A DNA stretch of 41,547 bases from contig CAIUPP010000074.1 in NCBI GenBank assembly GCA_903901045.1, forward strand, positions 1-41,547, in the 5' to 3' direction. Position 1 is the first letter of the stretch; every line of letters starts with the position of its first letter. A model generated the notes under the pieces. It was not told the DNA's origin. It saw only the letters and a list, made by a program, of their open reading frames with translations, and made no database searches. This DNA comes from an uncultured Planctomycetota bacterium. GTDB lineage: Bacteria > Planctomycetota > Brocadiia > CAIUPP01. Made by a program: the position numbers and the translations under genes. This document shows positions 24,050-31,625 of this stretch, piece after piece.

Positions 24050-25783
24050 TCACCCGACCTGGATGTCCCTCACATCCAGCTCCACCTTCTGCTCTCCCTT
24101 CCAGAGGTTCAGGCGCGGGACGAAGGCGATGGAGCAGGTGCGCGCGGCGTTGAGGCGGTCGGCCCACTCCCCTTTGCCGAAGGCGACGGCGCGGAAGGCC
24201 GCCCCATCCTGGTTGACCCAGAAGCTGATGTGCCGCCCCGTCTCCCCCATCGTGCGCACCCCGGCGGAGAGCGCCACATCGCGCGCGCAGAGCATCGGCT
24301 CCGGGTTCCCTTCGCCGAACGGCGCAAGCTGCTCGATCTGGTCGATCACCGGACGGCTGATCTCCGAGAGGCTCACCTCGGTGTCCAGCAGAAGCTCGGG
24401 GAAAAGCTCCTCCCCGCCGATGGCCGCGGCGGCGCACTGCTCGAACTCGCGCCGGAAGGAATCGATCTCCCCCACGGCCAGCCGCAACCCCGCCGCGCGG
24501 GCGTGGCCGCCGTAACTGATGAGCCGCCCGGAGCAGCAGCGCAATGCCTCGAAGAGGTGCACCGGGCCAATGGAGCGCGCCGAGCCGTGGCCGATGCCCC
24601 CCTCCACCGATAACAGGATGGCGGGTCGCCAGTACAGTTCGACGATCCGCGCGGCGACGATTCCGACGACGCCCGGGTGCCATCCCTCGCGCGCCAGGAC
24701 GATGGAGGCGCGGTCCTTCACGCCCCCCTCCGCCTCGATCATCGCGCAGGCTTCCTCGAGGATCTTCTCCTGCGCGCGCTGGCGGCGGCCGTTCTCGCGG
24801 TTCAGGTGCTCGACGATCTCCCCGGCGCGTTCGGCGGAATCGGTCATGAGCAATTCCACCGCCTGCCGAGCCGAGCCCATCCGCCCGGCGGCGTTGAGGC
24901 GCGGCGCGAGCTTGAAAGCGACGTCGAACCCGTTGAGCGCGCGCCCGTCCGCCCCGGCGCAATCGCGCAGCGCGCTGAGCCCCGCCGCCGTCGAGGCGCT
25001 CAGCCCGCGCAGTCCGAAATATGCCAGCGTGCGGTTCTCGCTCCGGAGCGGCACCACGTCGGCGATGGTCCCCAGCGCCGCCAGCGCGACGCTATCCAGC
25101 AGGAAGTCGCGGAACTCCGGCGTCACGCGCGCCCCCGCCGAGAAACTCTTTCCCACCGCCCACGCCAGCTTGAACGCCAGCCCCGCGCCCGAGAGATCGC
25201 GGAAAGGATACGGGCAGCCGGGGAGCTTCGGATTGATCAGCAGCGCGTCGGCGGGGACCAGGTCGCCGGGCTCGTGGTGGTCGGTGATGATCACATCCAT
25301 CCCCAGCTTACGCGCCAACTCCACCTCGCGCACGGCGCTGATGCCGCAGTCCACCGTCACCAGCAGCTTCGCCCCCGACGCCGCGATCTTCTCGATCGCC
25401 GCCGCGTTCAGGCCGTATCCCTCCTCCAGCCGGTCGGGGATGTAGAAATCCGCGTCCGCCTTGAGCAGGCGCAGGCAGCGCATGAGGATGGCCGTGGCGC
25501 TGATGCCATCCACGTCGTAGTCGCCGTAGACGACGACTTTCTCCCCGCGCTCGACCGCCAGCCGCAGCCGGCGCGCCGCCGTCTCCATCTGGGGGTGCAG
25601 ACAGGGATCGTGCAGGTCGTTCAATTCGGGGTGCAGGTGGCCGCGGGCAAGCGCCTCGTCGCCGAGCTTGCGGTTGAGCAACAGTTGACCCGCGACGCGG
25701 CTCAACCCGAGCTTCTGCCCGAGGAGTTTCGCCCCCTGCTCATCCTGAGGCAGCAACCGCCAGCGCTTCTGAGGAGAACGCAT
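24050..25783 (-). CDS. recJ: Single-stranded-DNA-specific exonuclease RecJ
   Basis: This 577-residue enzyme is a 5'-3' single-strand DNA exonuclease of recombination and mismatch repair. The DHH-family motifs are present: GDYDVDGISATAI (87-99), VTVDCGIS (142-149) and ITDHHEPGD (166-174). A DHHA1 domain follows with GHGSARS and SYGGHARAAG, then a C-terminal OB-like part. Length fits bacterial RecJ. The ATG at 25783 has only a weak ribosome site (AGGGA ten bases upstream). The stop codon abuts a heptamer repeat. Confidence 0.96.
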   Translation of the reverse strand: MRSPQKRWRLLPQDEQGAKLLGQKLGLSRVAGQLLLNRKLGDEALARGHLHPELNDLHDPCLHPQMETAARRLRLAVERGEKVVVYGDYDVDGISATAILMRCLRLLKADADFYIPDRLEEGYGLNAAAIEKIAASGAKLLVTVDCGISAVREVELARKLGMDVIITDHHEPGDLVPADALLINPKLPGCPYPFRDLSGAGLAFKLAWAVGKSFSAGARVTPEFRDFLLDSVALAALGTIADVVPLRSENRTLAYFGLRGLSASTAAGLSALRDCAGADGRALNGFDVAFKLAPRLNAAGRMGSARQAVELLMTDSAERAGEIVEHLNRENGRRQRAQEKILEEACAMIEAEGGVKDRASIVLAREGWHPGVVGIVAARIVELYWRPAILLSVEGGIGHGSARSIGPVHLFEALRCCSGRLISYGGHARAAGLRLAVGEIDSFRREFEQCAAAAIGGEELFPELLLDTEVSLSEISRPVIDQIEQLAPFGEGNPEPMLCARDVALSAGVRTMGETGRHISFWVNQDGAAFRAVAFGKGEWADRLNAARTCSIAFVPRLNLWKGEQKVELDVRDIQVG

Positions 25784-25884
25784 CGTCCAGACATCCCTTC
25801 GACGTCAACACCAGAGACTTCCACCCGCCGACCGTCACGCATTATACGCGCTGGGACTGACAGACGCCAAAGAACAGCCTCGAA

Positions 25885-25913
25885 TTGAAATATGCCGCGC
25901 GGGATAGGATACT
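25885..25913 (+). promoter_or_regulatory. Candidate promoter for the sialate O-acetylesterase gene
   Basis: TTGAAA (25885-25890) and GATACT (25908-25913) are spaced by 17 bp in the divergent gap between recJ and the esterase gene. The leader would be about 50 bases. Confidence 0.35.
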
Positions 25914-25968
25914 AACCGTTGAAGATCAAGTTCGGCCCCGGTGGGCCCATGGAACTCGGGAGGCTGCG

Positions 25969-27573
25969 ATGATTAATCGCTCTACATGGCGGAAGTGGTG
26001 CGTTGCGTTAGCGGTGGCGGTGGGACTCTTCCTGTGCGCGGCGGAGGGCATCGCGGCCGTGCGGATGCCGAAGATTTTCGGCAATGCGATGGTCCTTCAG
26101 CGTGAGATGGCCGTGCCCGTCTGGGGTTCTGCGAAGCCGGGCGAGAAAGTGACGGTCAGCTTCGCCGGACAGCAGAAGACGGCGACGGCCGACGCGTACG
26201 GCAAGTGGATGGTCCGCCTCGACGCCATGCCTACGAGCAAGTCTCCGCGTGAGTTGATCGTCGCGGGCGAGAACACGGTGACGTTCCAGAACGTGCTCGT
26301 CGGCGAGGTCTGGCTCTGCGGCGGCCAATCCAACATGGAGCTGCGGGTCCTCAGTTGCCTGAATCTGGAGGCCGAGAAAGCCGCCGCCACGAACTCCGCC
26401 ATCCGCTGCATCAAGATCACCGGCCAGGATGGCACTCTGCCGATGGAGGACGTCGTCGGCCAGTGGGTGGCCTGTTCGCCTGACGCCGTCCAGACGTTCA
26501 CCGCGGCGGGTTATTTCTTCGCGCGCGAGATCGCGAAGGAACTGGACGTCCCGGTCGGCCTGATCAGCGACAACTGGGGCGGCACGCGAATCGAGCCCTG
26601 GACGCCCCCGGAAGGGTTCCGCGCCGTACCCGAACTGGCCGAAATCAACAAGCTGGTGGATGGGTGGGTCCTGACGTCGGACGCGGGCCGGCGCAGCTAC
26701 GCCGCTTACCTGGCGAGCGTGAAGGCCTGGCTGCCCGAGGCGGAGGCCGCCTTCAACGTGAACCGCAACCCACCCCCTCCGCCCCAGCCGGCCGGCGCGC
26801 CGGCCGGCATTGGGCAGCCGACGCGACTCTATAACGGAATGATCGCCCCCGTCGTTCCCTATGCCATTCGCGGCGCGATCTGGTACCAGGGGGAAGCCAA
26901 CAACGGCGAGGGTGTCACCTATTTCCAGAAGATGAAGGCGCTGATCGCCGGCTGGCGGCAGCTCTGGGGCGAAGGGGATTTCCCCTTCTATTACGTCCAG
27001 CTCGCCAACTTCCAGAAATCCGATCCGAACAACCCCGCCGGCGGCGATGGCTACGCCACCGTGCGCGAGGCGCAGTTCCAGGCGCTCTCCATCCCCAACA
27101 CCGGCATGGCCGTGGCCATTGACCTCGGCGAGGCGGGGGACATCCACCCCAAGAACAAGCAGGACGTGGGCAAGCGCCTGGCGCTCTGGGCGCTCTCAAG
27201 GGATTACGGGAAGAAGGACCTCGTGGTCAGCGGCCCTCTCTACAAGAGCTTCGCCGTCGAGGGAAACAAGATTCGCGTCAGCTTCGATTACGTCGGCGGC
27301 GGGCTGATCGTCGGCGAGAAGAACGGACTGGAGCCTGCCAAAGAAGTCGCGGGGGGCAAGCTCAAGTGGTTTGCCATCGCCGGGGAGGACAAAGTCTGGC
27401 ATTGGGCGGACGCGGTGATTGACGGACGCACGGTGCTGGTCAGTTGCCCGGAGGTCGCCAAGCCCGTCGCGGTCCGCTATGCCTTCGCAATGAACCCCGA
27501 AGGCGCGAACCTCTACAACAAGGAAGGGCTGCCCGCGTCGCCGTTTCGGACGGATAGGCCGGGGGGCATGTGA
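25969..27573 (+). CDS. Secreted sialate O-acetylesterase-like SGNH hydrolase
   Basis: This 534-residue protein removes acetyl groups from sugars such as sialic acids or plant glycans, by family. A signal peptide spans about 1-30 (hydrophobic VALAVAVGLFLCAAEG, cleavage near GIAA). A beta-rich N-terminal domain follows. The SGNH catalytic serine is in GGQSNMEL (Ser121), the family motif IWYQGEANN occurs near residue 304, and the catalytic histidine is in DIHPKNKQDVGKRLA (His393). A C-terminal beta domain closes the chain. ATG at 25969 has GGGAGG five bases upstream; an earlier TTG reading was rejected. It suggests growth on host or plant polysaccharides, though no other glycan-degrading gene is adjacent. 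Confidence 0.9.
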   Translation: MINRSTWRKWCVALAVAVGLFLCAAEGIAAVRMPKIFGNAMVLQREMAVPVWGSAKPGEKVTVSFAGQQKTATADAYGKWMVRLDAMPTSKSPRELIVAGENTVTFQNVLVGEVWLCGGQSNMELRVLSCLNLEAEKAAATNSAIRCIKITGQDGTLPMEDVVGQWVACSPDAVQTFTAAGYFFAREIAKELDVPVGLISDNWGGTRIEPWTPPEGFRAVPELAEINKLVDGWVLTSDAGRRSYAAYLASVKAWLPEAEAAFNVNRNPPPPPQPAGAPAGIGQPTRLYNGMIAPVVPYAIRGAIWYQGEANNGEGVTYFQKMKALIAGWRQLWGEGDFPFYYVQLANFQKSDPNNPAGGDGYATVREAQFQALSIPNTGMAVAIDLGEAGDIHPKNKQDVGKRLALWALSRDYGKKDLVVSGPLYKSFAVEGNKIRVSFDYVGGGLIVGEKNGLEPAKEVAGGKLKWFAIAGEDKVWHWADAVIDGRTVLVSCPEVAKPVAVRYAFAMNPEGANLYNKEGLPASPFRTDRPGGM

Positions 27574-27703
27574 GTCCGACGAAATAAGGCGTGTGTCACC
27601 AGATATCTAATTCCGGGAGCGCGGCATAACTGGGATTGCACTCCGCCCCCGCGTCGGGTATGCTTTTGGTTGAAAGATAGGTTTCAGGAGGCGTCATTTC
27701 CCG
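27574..27703. other. Leader of the toxin-antitoxin-like pair
   Basis: A promoter-like pair TTGCAC (27636-27641) and TATGCT (27659-27664) with 17-bp spacing lies upstream of the antitoxin gene. AGATATCTAA at 27601-27610 resembles the GATATC cluster at 29092-29136 beyond the small gene. Confidence 0.45.
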
Positions 27704-28372
27704 GTGAATAAACTAACCACAATCCAGCAGGACATGCGCTATGCACCTCTCTATACCTTGGCGGATATCAGTCGCTACGCCCGCGTGCCGCTGCCCACTT
27801 TAAAGACATGGGTGGGCGGTATGCGTCCGTTGATTGTTCCCCCCGAACGAGAAGTAGCATCTTTATACAGCTTCATGAATCTGATCGAGGCGCACGTCAT
27901 CGGCGCTTTGCGACGAAAACATCGAGTCCCGCTCTCACGCATCAGGACAGCTATTCGTTTCCTTAGTCAAACACAACGTTCGCAACATCCGCTCGCAGAA
28001 ATGGACTTGGAGTTATTCGGCAGCAAGATAATCGTTGACCGCGGGGGCCGAAAACTCACGGCTTCGGCTGGGGGACAGATGGCCCTGGCCGAAATCATAA
28101 AGCCATACTTGGAGCGGTTGGAGTGGGACGAGCGCCACCTTCCTACCCGCTTCTTCCCCTTCACTTATGATGCCTGCCCCAAGACAATAGTCATGGACCC
28201 GCTGGTTGCTTTCGGGCGTCCCGTAATCAGAGGGACCCGAATCGCCACTGTGACAGTTTTCGACCGTTACAGTGGCGGCGAAAGCCTGCGTGAGATTGCC
28301 AAGGACTATGATTTGAAACTACCCGAAGTCGAGGAGGCGCTGCGGTGCGAGATCGAACGCCGCGCAGCGTAA
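27704..28372 (+). CDS. DUF433-type antitoxin with an N-terminal HTH
   Basis: This 222-residue protein has two parts. The N-terminal segment (about 15-90) looks like a MerR-type winged helix (LADISRYARVPLPTLKTWVG). The C-terminal domain (about 160-220) matches DUF433, with GRPVIRGTRIATVTVFDRY and GESLREIAKDYDLKLPEVEE. DUF433 proteins are commonly paired with DUF5615 PIN-like proteins and are predicted antitoxins. The start is a GTG with AGGAGG twelve bases upstream, which is long; the start is therefore not certain. The gene overlaps the next by 28 bp. Codon and base use is visibly less GC-rich than the neighbours, which suggests transfer. Confidence 0.8.
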   Translation: MNKLTTIQQDMRYAPLYTLADISRYARVPLPTLKTWVGGMRPLIVPPEREVASLYSFMNLIEAHVIGALRRKHRVPLSRIRTAIRFLSQTQRSQHPLAEMDLELFGSKIIVDRGGRKLTASAGGQMALAEIIKPYLERLEWDERHLPTRFFPFTYDACPKTIVMDPLVAFGRPVIRGTRIATVTVFDRYSGGESLREIAKDYDLKLPEVEEALRCEIERRAA

Positions 28373-28752
28373 CCCTCGTGCTCGACGAGAACCTCTCCGG
28401 CCACAAGGTGCTGGCCGGCCTGCAAGCGGCTGGAATTCCCGCGAAGATGCAAACGGAATTGATGAATCGCGGCCTGCCCGACGAAGAAGTACTCTGCCGT
28501 CTTGCAGGGCACCCCGATTACTTCCTTCTTTCCAAGGATTCTGATTTCCATCGGAGGCCCGCAGCGAAAGCGGCTCTCATCCGCCACGGCATCGGCGCAT
28601 TTGTCATCACCGCGCACAAAGACAAGACGGCTACGCAGCTCGTGGAACTTGTAACTCATGCGTGGCCCCGGATGCTACGCTGCACCCACAATCACTCTCG
28701 CCCCTTCGTCGCAAAGATTCTCGCGGATGGCAGCGTTGAGGTGGTAAGATGA
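28345..28752 (+). CDS. DUF5615 PIN-like toxin candidate
   Basis: This 135-residue protein resembles the DUF5615 (PIN-like) family: LVLDENLSGHKVLAGLQAAG near the start and LLSKDSDFHRRP in the middle supply the conserved acidic residues of a PIN-like nuclease fold. With the DUF433 gene it forms the classic overlapping order antitoxin-toxin. GTG at 28345 has GAGGAGG eight bases upstream, inside the antitoxin gene. Toxicity is predicted from pairing only; nuclease activity of DUF5615 is not established from this sequence. Confidence 0.78.
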   Translation: MRDRTPRSVTLVLDENLSGHKVLAGLQAAGIPAKMQTELMNRGLPDEEVLCRLAGHPDYFLLSKDSDFHRRPAAKAALIRHGIGAFVITAHKDKTATQLVELVTHAWPRMLRCTHNHSRPFVAKILADGSVEVVR

Positions 28753-28834
28753 GTCGGAGACTTCTAAAGCAACGGACCAGGAAGACGCGCAAGTCAAGTG
28801 CCCTATCATTACTATATTATGACCGCTGCACAAG

Positions 28835-28863
28835 TTGACTAGATTAACGGGCCGATCTACACT
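28835..28863 (+). promoter_or_regulatory. Promoter of the 53-residue gene
   Basis: TTGACT (28835-28840) and TACACT (28858-28863) are spaced by exactly 17 bp. The predicted transcript starts near 28870, giving a short leader with the ribosome site GAAAGGAG. Confidence 0.6.
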
Positions 28864-28898
28864 TCTGTCCGAGTCCTTTTTTGAAAGGAGCATCAATT

Positions 28899-29060
28899 AT
28901 GGCGAAGGAACGACAGAGCCGAAGGGGTGCGAGAGATTCAAGAACCGGCGAGTTCATTCCGATGAAAGAGGCGGAGAAGCGCCCTGCAACAACGCAAAAA
29001 GAGAATATCCCCCTTCCTGGCTACGGCGATACCGGGCGCGGCAACCAAAAGAAGAAGTAA
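28899..29060 (+). CDS. Small basic protein of the TGxFxP...A...PxTT type
   Basis: ATG at 28899 follows GAAAGGAG at good distance and opens a 53-residue frame ending at TAA 29058-29060. The product is rich in Lys, Arg and Glu. It contains DSRTGEFIPMKEAEKRPATT, which resembles small accessory-genome proteins with a conserved D-S-x-T-G-x-F-x-P, later A-x-x-x-P-x-T-T pattern. The family has no known function that I can name. It has its own promoter-like pair. It lies beside the toxin-antitoxin pair in the same lower-GC islet. Confidence 0.7.
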   Translation: MAKERQSRRGARDSRTGEFIPMKEAEKRPATTQKENIPLPGYGDTGRGNQKKK

Positions 29061-29091
29061 ATCGGCCATCTTGAAGCACTCGCAATCTGAC

Positions 29092-29136
29092 GATATCTAA
29101 TATCAAGATATCTCCCTCCAGATATCCCAGATATTG
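29092..29136. promoter_or_regulatory. Cluster of GATATC/GATATT boxes
   Basis: GATATC occurs at 29092-29097, 29107-29112 and 29121-29126, with GATATT at 29131-29136. The first two are arranged as a loose inverted repeat (GATATCT...AGATATC). The stretch 29061-29264 otherwise contains no gene. The boxes could be an operator or iteron-like site; no function is shown. Confidence 0.45.
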
Positions 29137-29264
29137 CGTAAAATCAAGAAGCGGATAACCGGCATGCATGCCCCGGCCTCGCAAATCAAGCTTCCTATCA
29201 ATAGATGACCACGGGAAATCGCCGCAAATGTGGTCCTTTCAGTTTCTCCTTCGTTCCCGCCCCG

Positions 29265-30071
29265 TCAGATCAGGTTCTCCCGCGCGAACTCCACCGCGTT
29301 GCGGAAGATGCGCACGCCATCCCCCTCCTTTTGGAGTCCGTCGCGCGTCCAGCGCGGGTGCTGGGTGGGCTCGACGTGCCGCTCCGGGTGCGGCATGAGG
29401 CCGAAGATACGCCCCGTCGGGTCGCAGATGCCGGCAATCGCCTGCGTTGAGCCGTTCGGGTTCCAGGGGTACTCCGGCGCGGCTTCGCCATTCGGGCCGA
29501 CATATTCGAGCGCAAGCATCTTCTTGTCCCGAATCTCCGCCAGCGCGGCGGAGGAGGCGACGAATTTCCCCTCCCCATGCGCGACGGGCAGATAGTAGAG
29601 GAGGTCGCTGGCGCGAGTCGCGCCACGAGCCGGCTTCAGGAAGACGCAGCGGCTGTCGCCGGACTTCAGATAGACCCAGCGGTCCTCGAACTTGCCGGAG
29701 TCGTTGTTCGTCAGCGTCGCCTCGTGCTTCGTGCCGGGGAGCAGGCCGGCCTTGACGAGCACCTGGAAGCCGTTGCAGATGCCGATGATGAGCTTCCCCT
29801 CCGCCTTGAACCGGCGGATTTCATCCTCCAGCCGGTAGCGCAATTCGTTGGCCAGCAGCTTGCCGGAGGCGATGTCGTCGCCGTAGCTGAAGCCGCCGGG
29901 CAGCGCGAGGATCTGGTAGCCGTCGAGCAGCCCCTTCTTCTCGACAAAGCGGTTGACGTGGACGCGCTCCGCGACCGCTCCTACCTTCGTGAAAGCGTAA
30001 GCGGTCTCCACGTCGCAGTTGGTGCCGGCCGTGCGTAACACGGCCACTCGTATTGCTTTAGCGTGGGGCAT
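29265..30071 (-). CDS. purQ: Phosphoribosylformylglycinamidine synthase subunit PurQ
   Basis: This 268-residue glutaminase subunit supplies ammonia for the fourth step of purine synthesis. It is a class-I amidotransferase with ALPGGFSYGDD (56-66), the nucleophile in GICNGFQVL (Cys99) and the His-Glu pair in GLMPHPERH (His228, Glu230). It is somewhat longer than the ~225-residue Bacillus PurQ, as in many phyla. It is not next to purL or purS here. The ATG at 30071 has only a distant GGAGAC site. The end faces the accessory islet. Confidence 0.95.
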   Translation of the reverse strand: MPHAKAIRVAVLRTAGTNCDVETAYAFTKVGAVAERVHVNRFVEKKGLLDGYQILALPGGFSYGDDIASGKLLANELRYRLEDEIRRFKAEGKLIIGICNGFQVLVKAGLLPGTKHEATLTNNDSGKFEDRWVYLKSGDSRCVFLKPARGATRASDLLYYLPVAHGEGKFVASSAALAEIRDKKMLALEYVGPNGEAAPEYPWNPNGSTQAIAGICDPTGRIFGLMPHPERHVEPTQHPRWTRDGLQKEGDGVRIFRNAVEFARENLI

Positions 30072-30363
30072 TAGTTTGGTCTGTCTCCAATCTGGTCTTT
30101 TCGCGAGAAAAGGGGGTCAGGCAACTTTTCCAACGGCGGAAAAGTAGCCAGACCCCTTTTCCCTCCTTTTCCCTCGCGGAGGAATACTGACAATATCGGG
30201 CGTAGGATGGGAAGTCAAGCGACGAACAAGGGCGAACGGCAGCGGCAGGAACCGCCGATGAACGCCGATGAACGCGGATACAGAATTAAGAAGAGGCCAT
30301 TCTGCGGAATTCTATATCGCTCTATTTTCCGTATCTGCGTTTATCCGCGTTCACCGGCGGTTT
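30072..30363. repeat. Repeat-filled gap between the GT4 gene and purQ
   Basis: Two inverted repeats occupy this gap. The first (30108-30160) pairs AAAAGGGGGTCAGGCAACTT... with an imperfect complement around an 8-base loop. The second has arms near 30249-30283 (CGCCGATGAACGCCGATGAA units) and 30331-30365; its right arm covers the stop codon of the glycosyltransferase. No gene is seen. Confidence 0.75.
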
Positions 30364-31524
30364 CTAACGCCGTGCCGTTCTCCGTTCCAGCACCTTCTGA
30401 TACACTGCGAGAATTTCGCGGAAGTTCCGCTCGATCGGCCGCGCCTCCGCCAGCGCGCGCGCGGCGCGCGAGGCCTCGCGCCGTCGCTCCGGCGGGAAGA
30501 ACTCCCCGATATATCTCGCCATGCACTCCGTATCATCGGGGTCGATGGCGTACCCTTCGCGCCCGGCGGTGAGGATTTCGCCGGAGCCGTTGGTGGTGCT
30601 GGTGATCACCGGCAGGCCGCAGGCCAGCGCCTCCAGGACGACGTTGGCGCAGGGGTCGTAGTAGCTGGGGAAGCAGAAGATATCGGCGGCGGCGTAGAAC
30701 TCCTCGGGGGCGTCGGTGGAGCCGGCGTACTGGATGAGATCGGAGACCCCCAGGCCGGCGGCGATACGGTCGCAGACGGCGCGCCGCCCCTTGCCGACGA
30801 CGACCAGCCGGAACCGTCCCTTCCCCTTCAGCAGCGGCAGCGCGCGGATCAGCGCGTGAAGCCCTTTGCGCTTGTAGTTGTGGCCGAGGAAGAGCAGCAT
30901 GACCTCATCCTCATCCAGCCCGAGCCGCCGGCGCACCGGCCCGCGCAGCGCGCGGACTTTTTCCAGCGTGAACTTCTCCAGGTTTGCGCCGTTGTGGACG
31001 ACGTGGATGCGCTCCGGCTCGCAGCCGTACCAGGTGAGGATTTCATCCCGCACGAGCTTGGAAACGGCGACGATTTCATGCCGCCCCCCCGGCCCGAATT
31101 GCCGCCGCTCGAGCCGCAGGACGAGCCGCTGGTCGAGGCTCGTGGCCTGCCTCAGCCGCGCGCCCAGCCGTCCCATCGCGCCATCGGTCGCCCGCAACTC
31201 ATGCCGCATCCATGCCTTATGGACTCCGCCGCCGGGCCGGAACACGTCCATGTACACGCTCTTGCCGAAGCCGTGGATGATGTCGAACGACTCCTTCAGC
31301 AGTTCTTCCCGAGCGCGCATGGCGAAGGCGTGGCGGCGGAACATGTTGAACGCCGGCTGCCTGAGCGGGTGGTGGATGAACCCCTTCTCGGCGGGGTCGA
31401 TGCTGAAGGAGTAGACATGCACCTCGTGCCCCTGCCCCAGGAGCATCCGCCCGAAGTTGCGCGCGTACGTCTCCCCTCCCCCACGGCGCGGTTCGAGATG
31501 CTCGATGGAGATGGCGATCTTCAT
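30364..31524 (-). CDS. GT4-family glycosyltransferase, WaaG-like
   Basis: This 386-residue GT-B enzyme is likely to add a hexose to the LPS core. It has the N-terminal GGGETYARNFGRMLLGQGHEV (donor/acceptor loop region), a nucleotide-sugar segment LFLGHNYKRKGL (211-222) and the C-terminal EX7E-like motif, here D290-P-C-A-N-V-V-L-E298. The first acidic residue is Asp rather than Glu. No signal peptide is present, so it is cytosolic or membrane-associated. The ATG at 31524 follows GAGGGAG, which lies inside an inserted palindromic segment. It is the last gene of the kinase-GT2-GT4 operon. Confidence 0.9.
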   Translation of the reverse strand: MKIAISIEHLEPRRGGGETYARNFGRMLLGQGHEVHVYSFSIDPAEKGFIHHPLRQPAFNMFRRHAFAMRAREELLKESFDIIHGFGKSVYMDVFRPGGGVHKAWMRHELRATDGAMGRLGARLRQATSLDQRLVLRLERRQFGPGGRHEIVAVSKLVRDEILTWYGCEPERIHVVHNGANLEKFTLEKVRALRGPVRRRLGLDEDEVMLLFLGHNYKRKGLHALIRALPLLKGKGRFRLVVVGKGRRAVCDRIAAGLGVSDLIQYAGSTDAPEEFYAAADIFCFPSYYDPCANVVLEALACGLPVITSTTNGSGEILTAGREGYAIDPDDTECMARYIGEFFPPERRREASRAARALAEARPIERNFREILAVYQKVLERRTARR

Positions 31525-31625
31525 GGCAACTCCCTCGCTCTCCCCGCGTCAGCGGAGGTGGGGACACAATACTTTCCTTCAGAAAGTTTTATGTCCCCGC
31601 TGCTCCCTGAGATGGCGATCTTCAT
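31521..31625 (-). CDS. 34-codon bridging ORF made by a palindrome insertion
   Basis: ATG at 31625 overlaps the GT2 stop (ATGA). The frame begins MKIAIS, a copy of the GT4 start, runs through the inserted palindrome and ends in TGA overlapping the GT4 ATG. It probably has no product role, but translation through it would keep ribosomes coupled between the two glycosyltransferase genes. It has no family match I recognise. Confidence 0.4.
   Translation of the reverse strand: MKIAISGSSGDIKLSEGKYCVPTSADAGRARELP
31525..31608. mobile_element. Inserted palindromic segment flanked by a 17-bp direct repeat
   Basis: The 17-bp sequence GAGATGGCGATCTTCAT lies at 31508-31524 and again at 31609-31625, on either side of 84 bp. 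That segment contains a hairpin (31557-31577 with 31581-31600) related to the one inside the elements at 22809 and 33419, but in opposite orientation and without the TGCTCTGTTGAAA ends. Confidence 0.75.
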
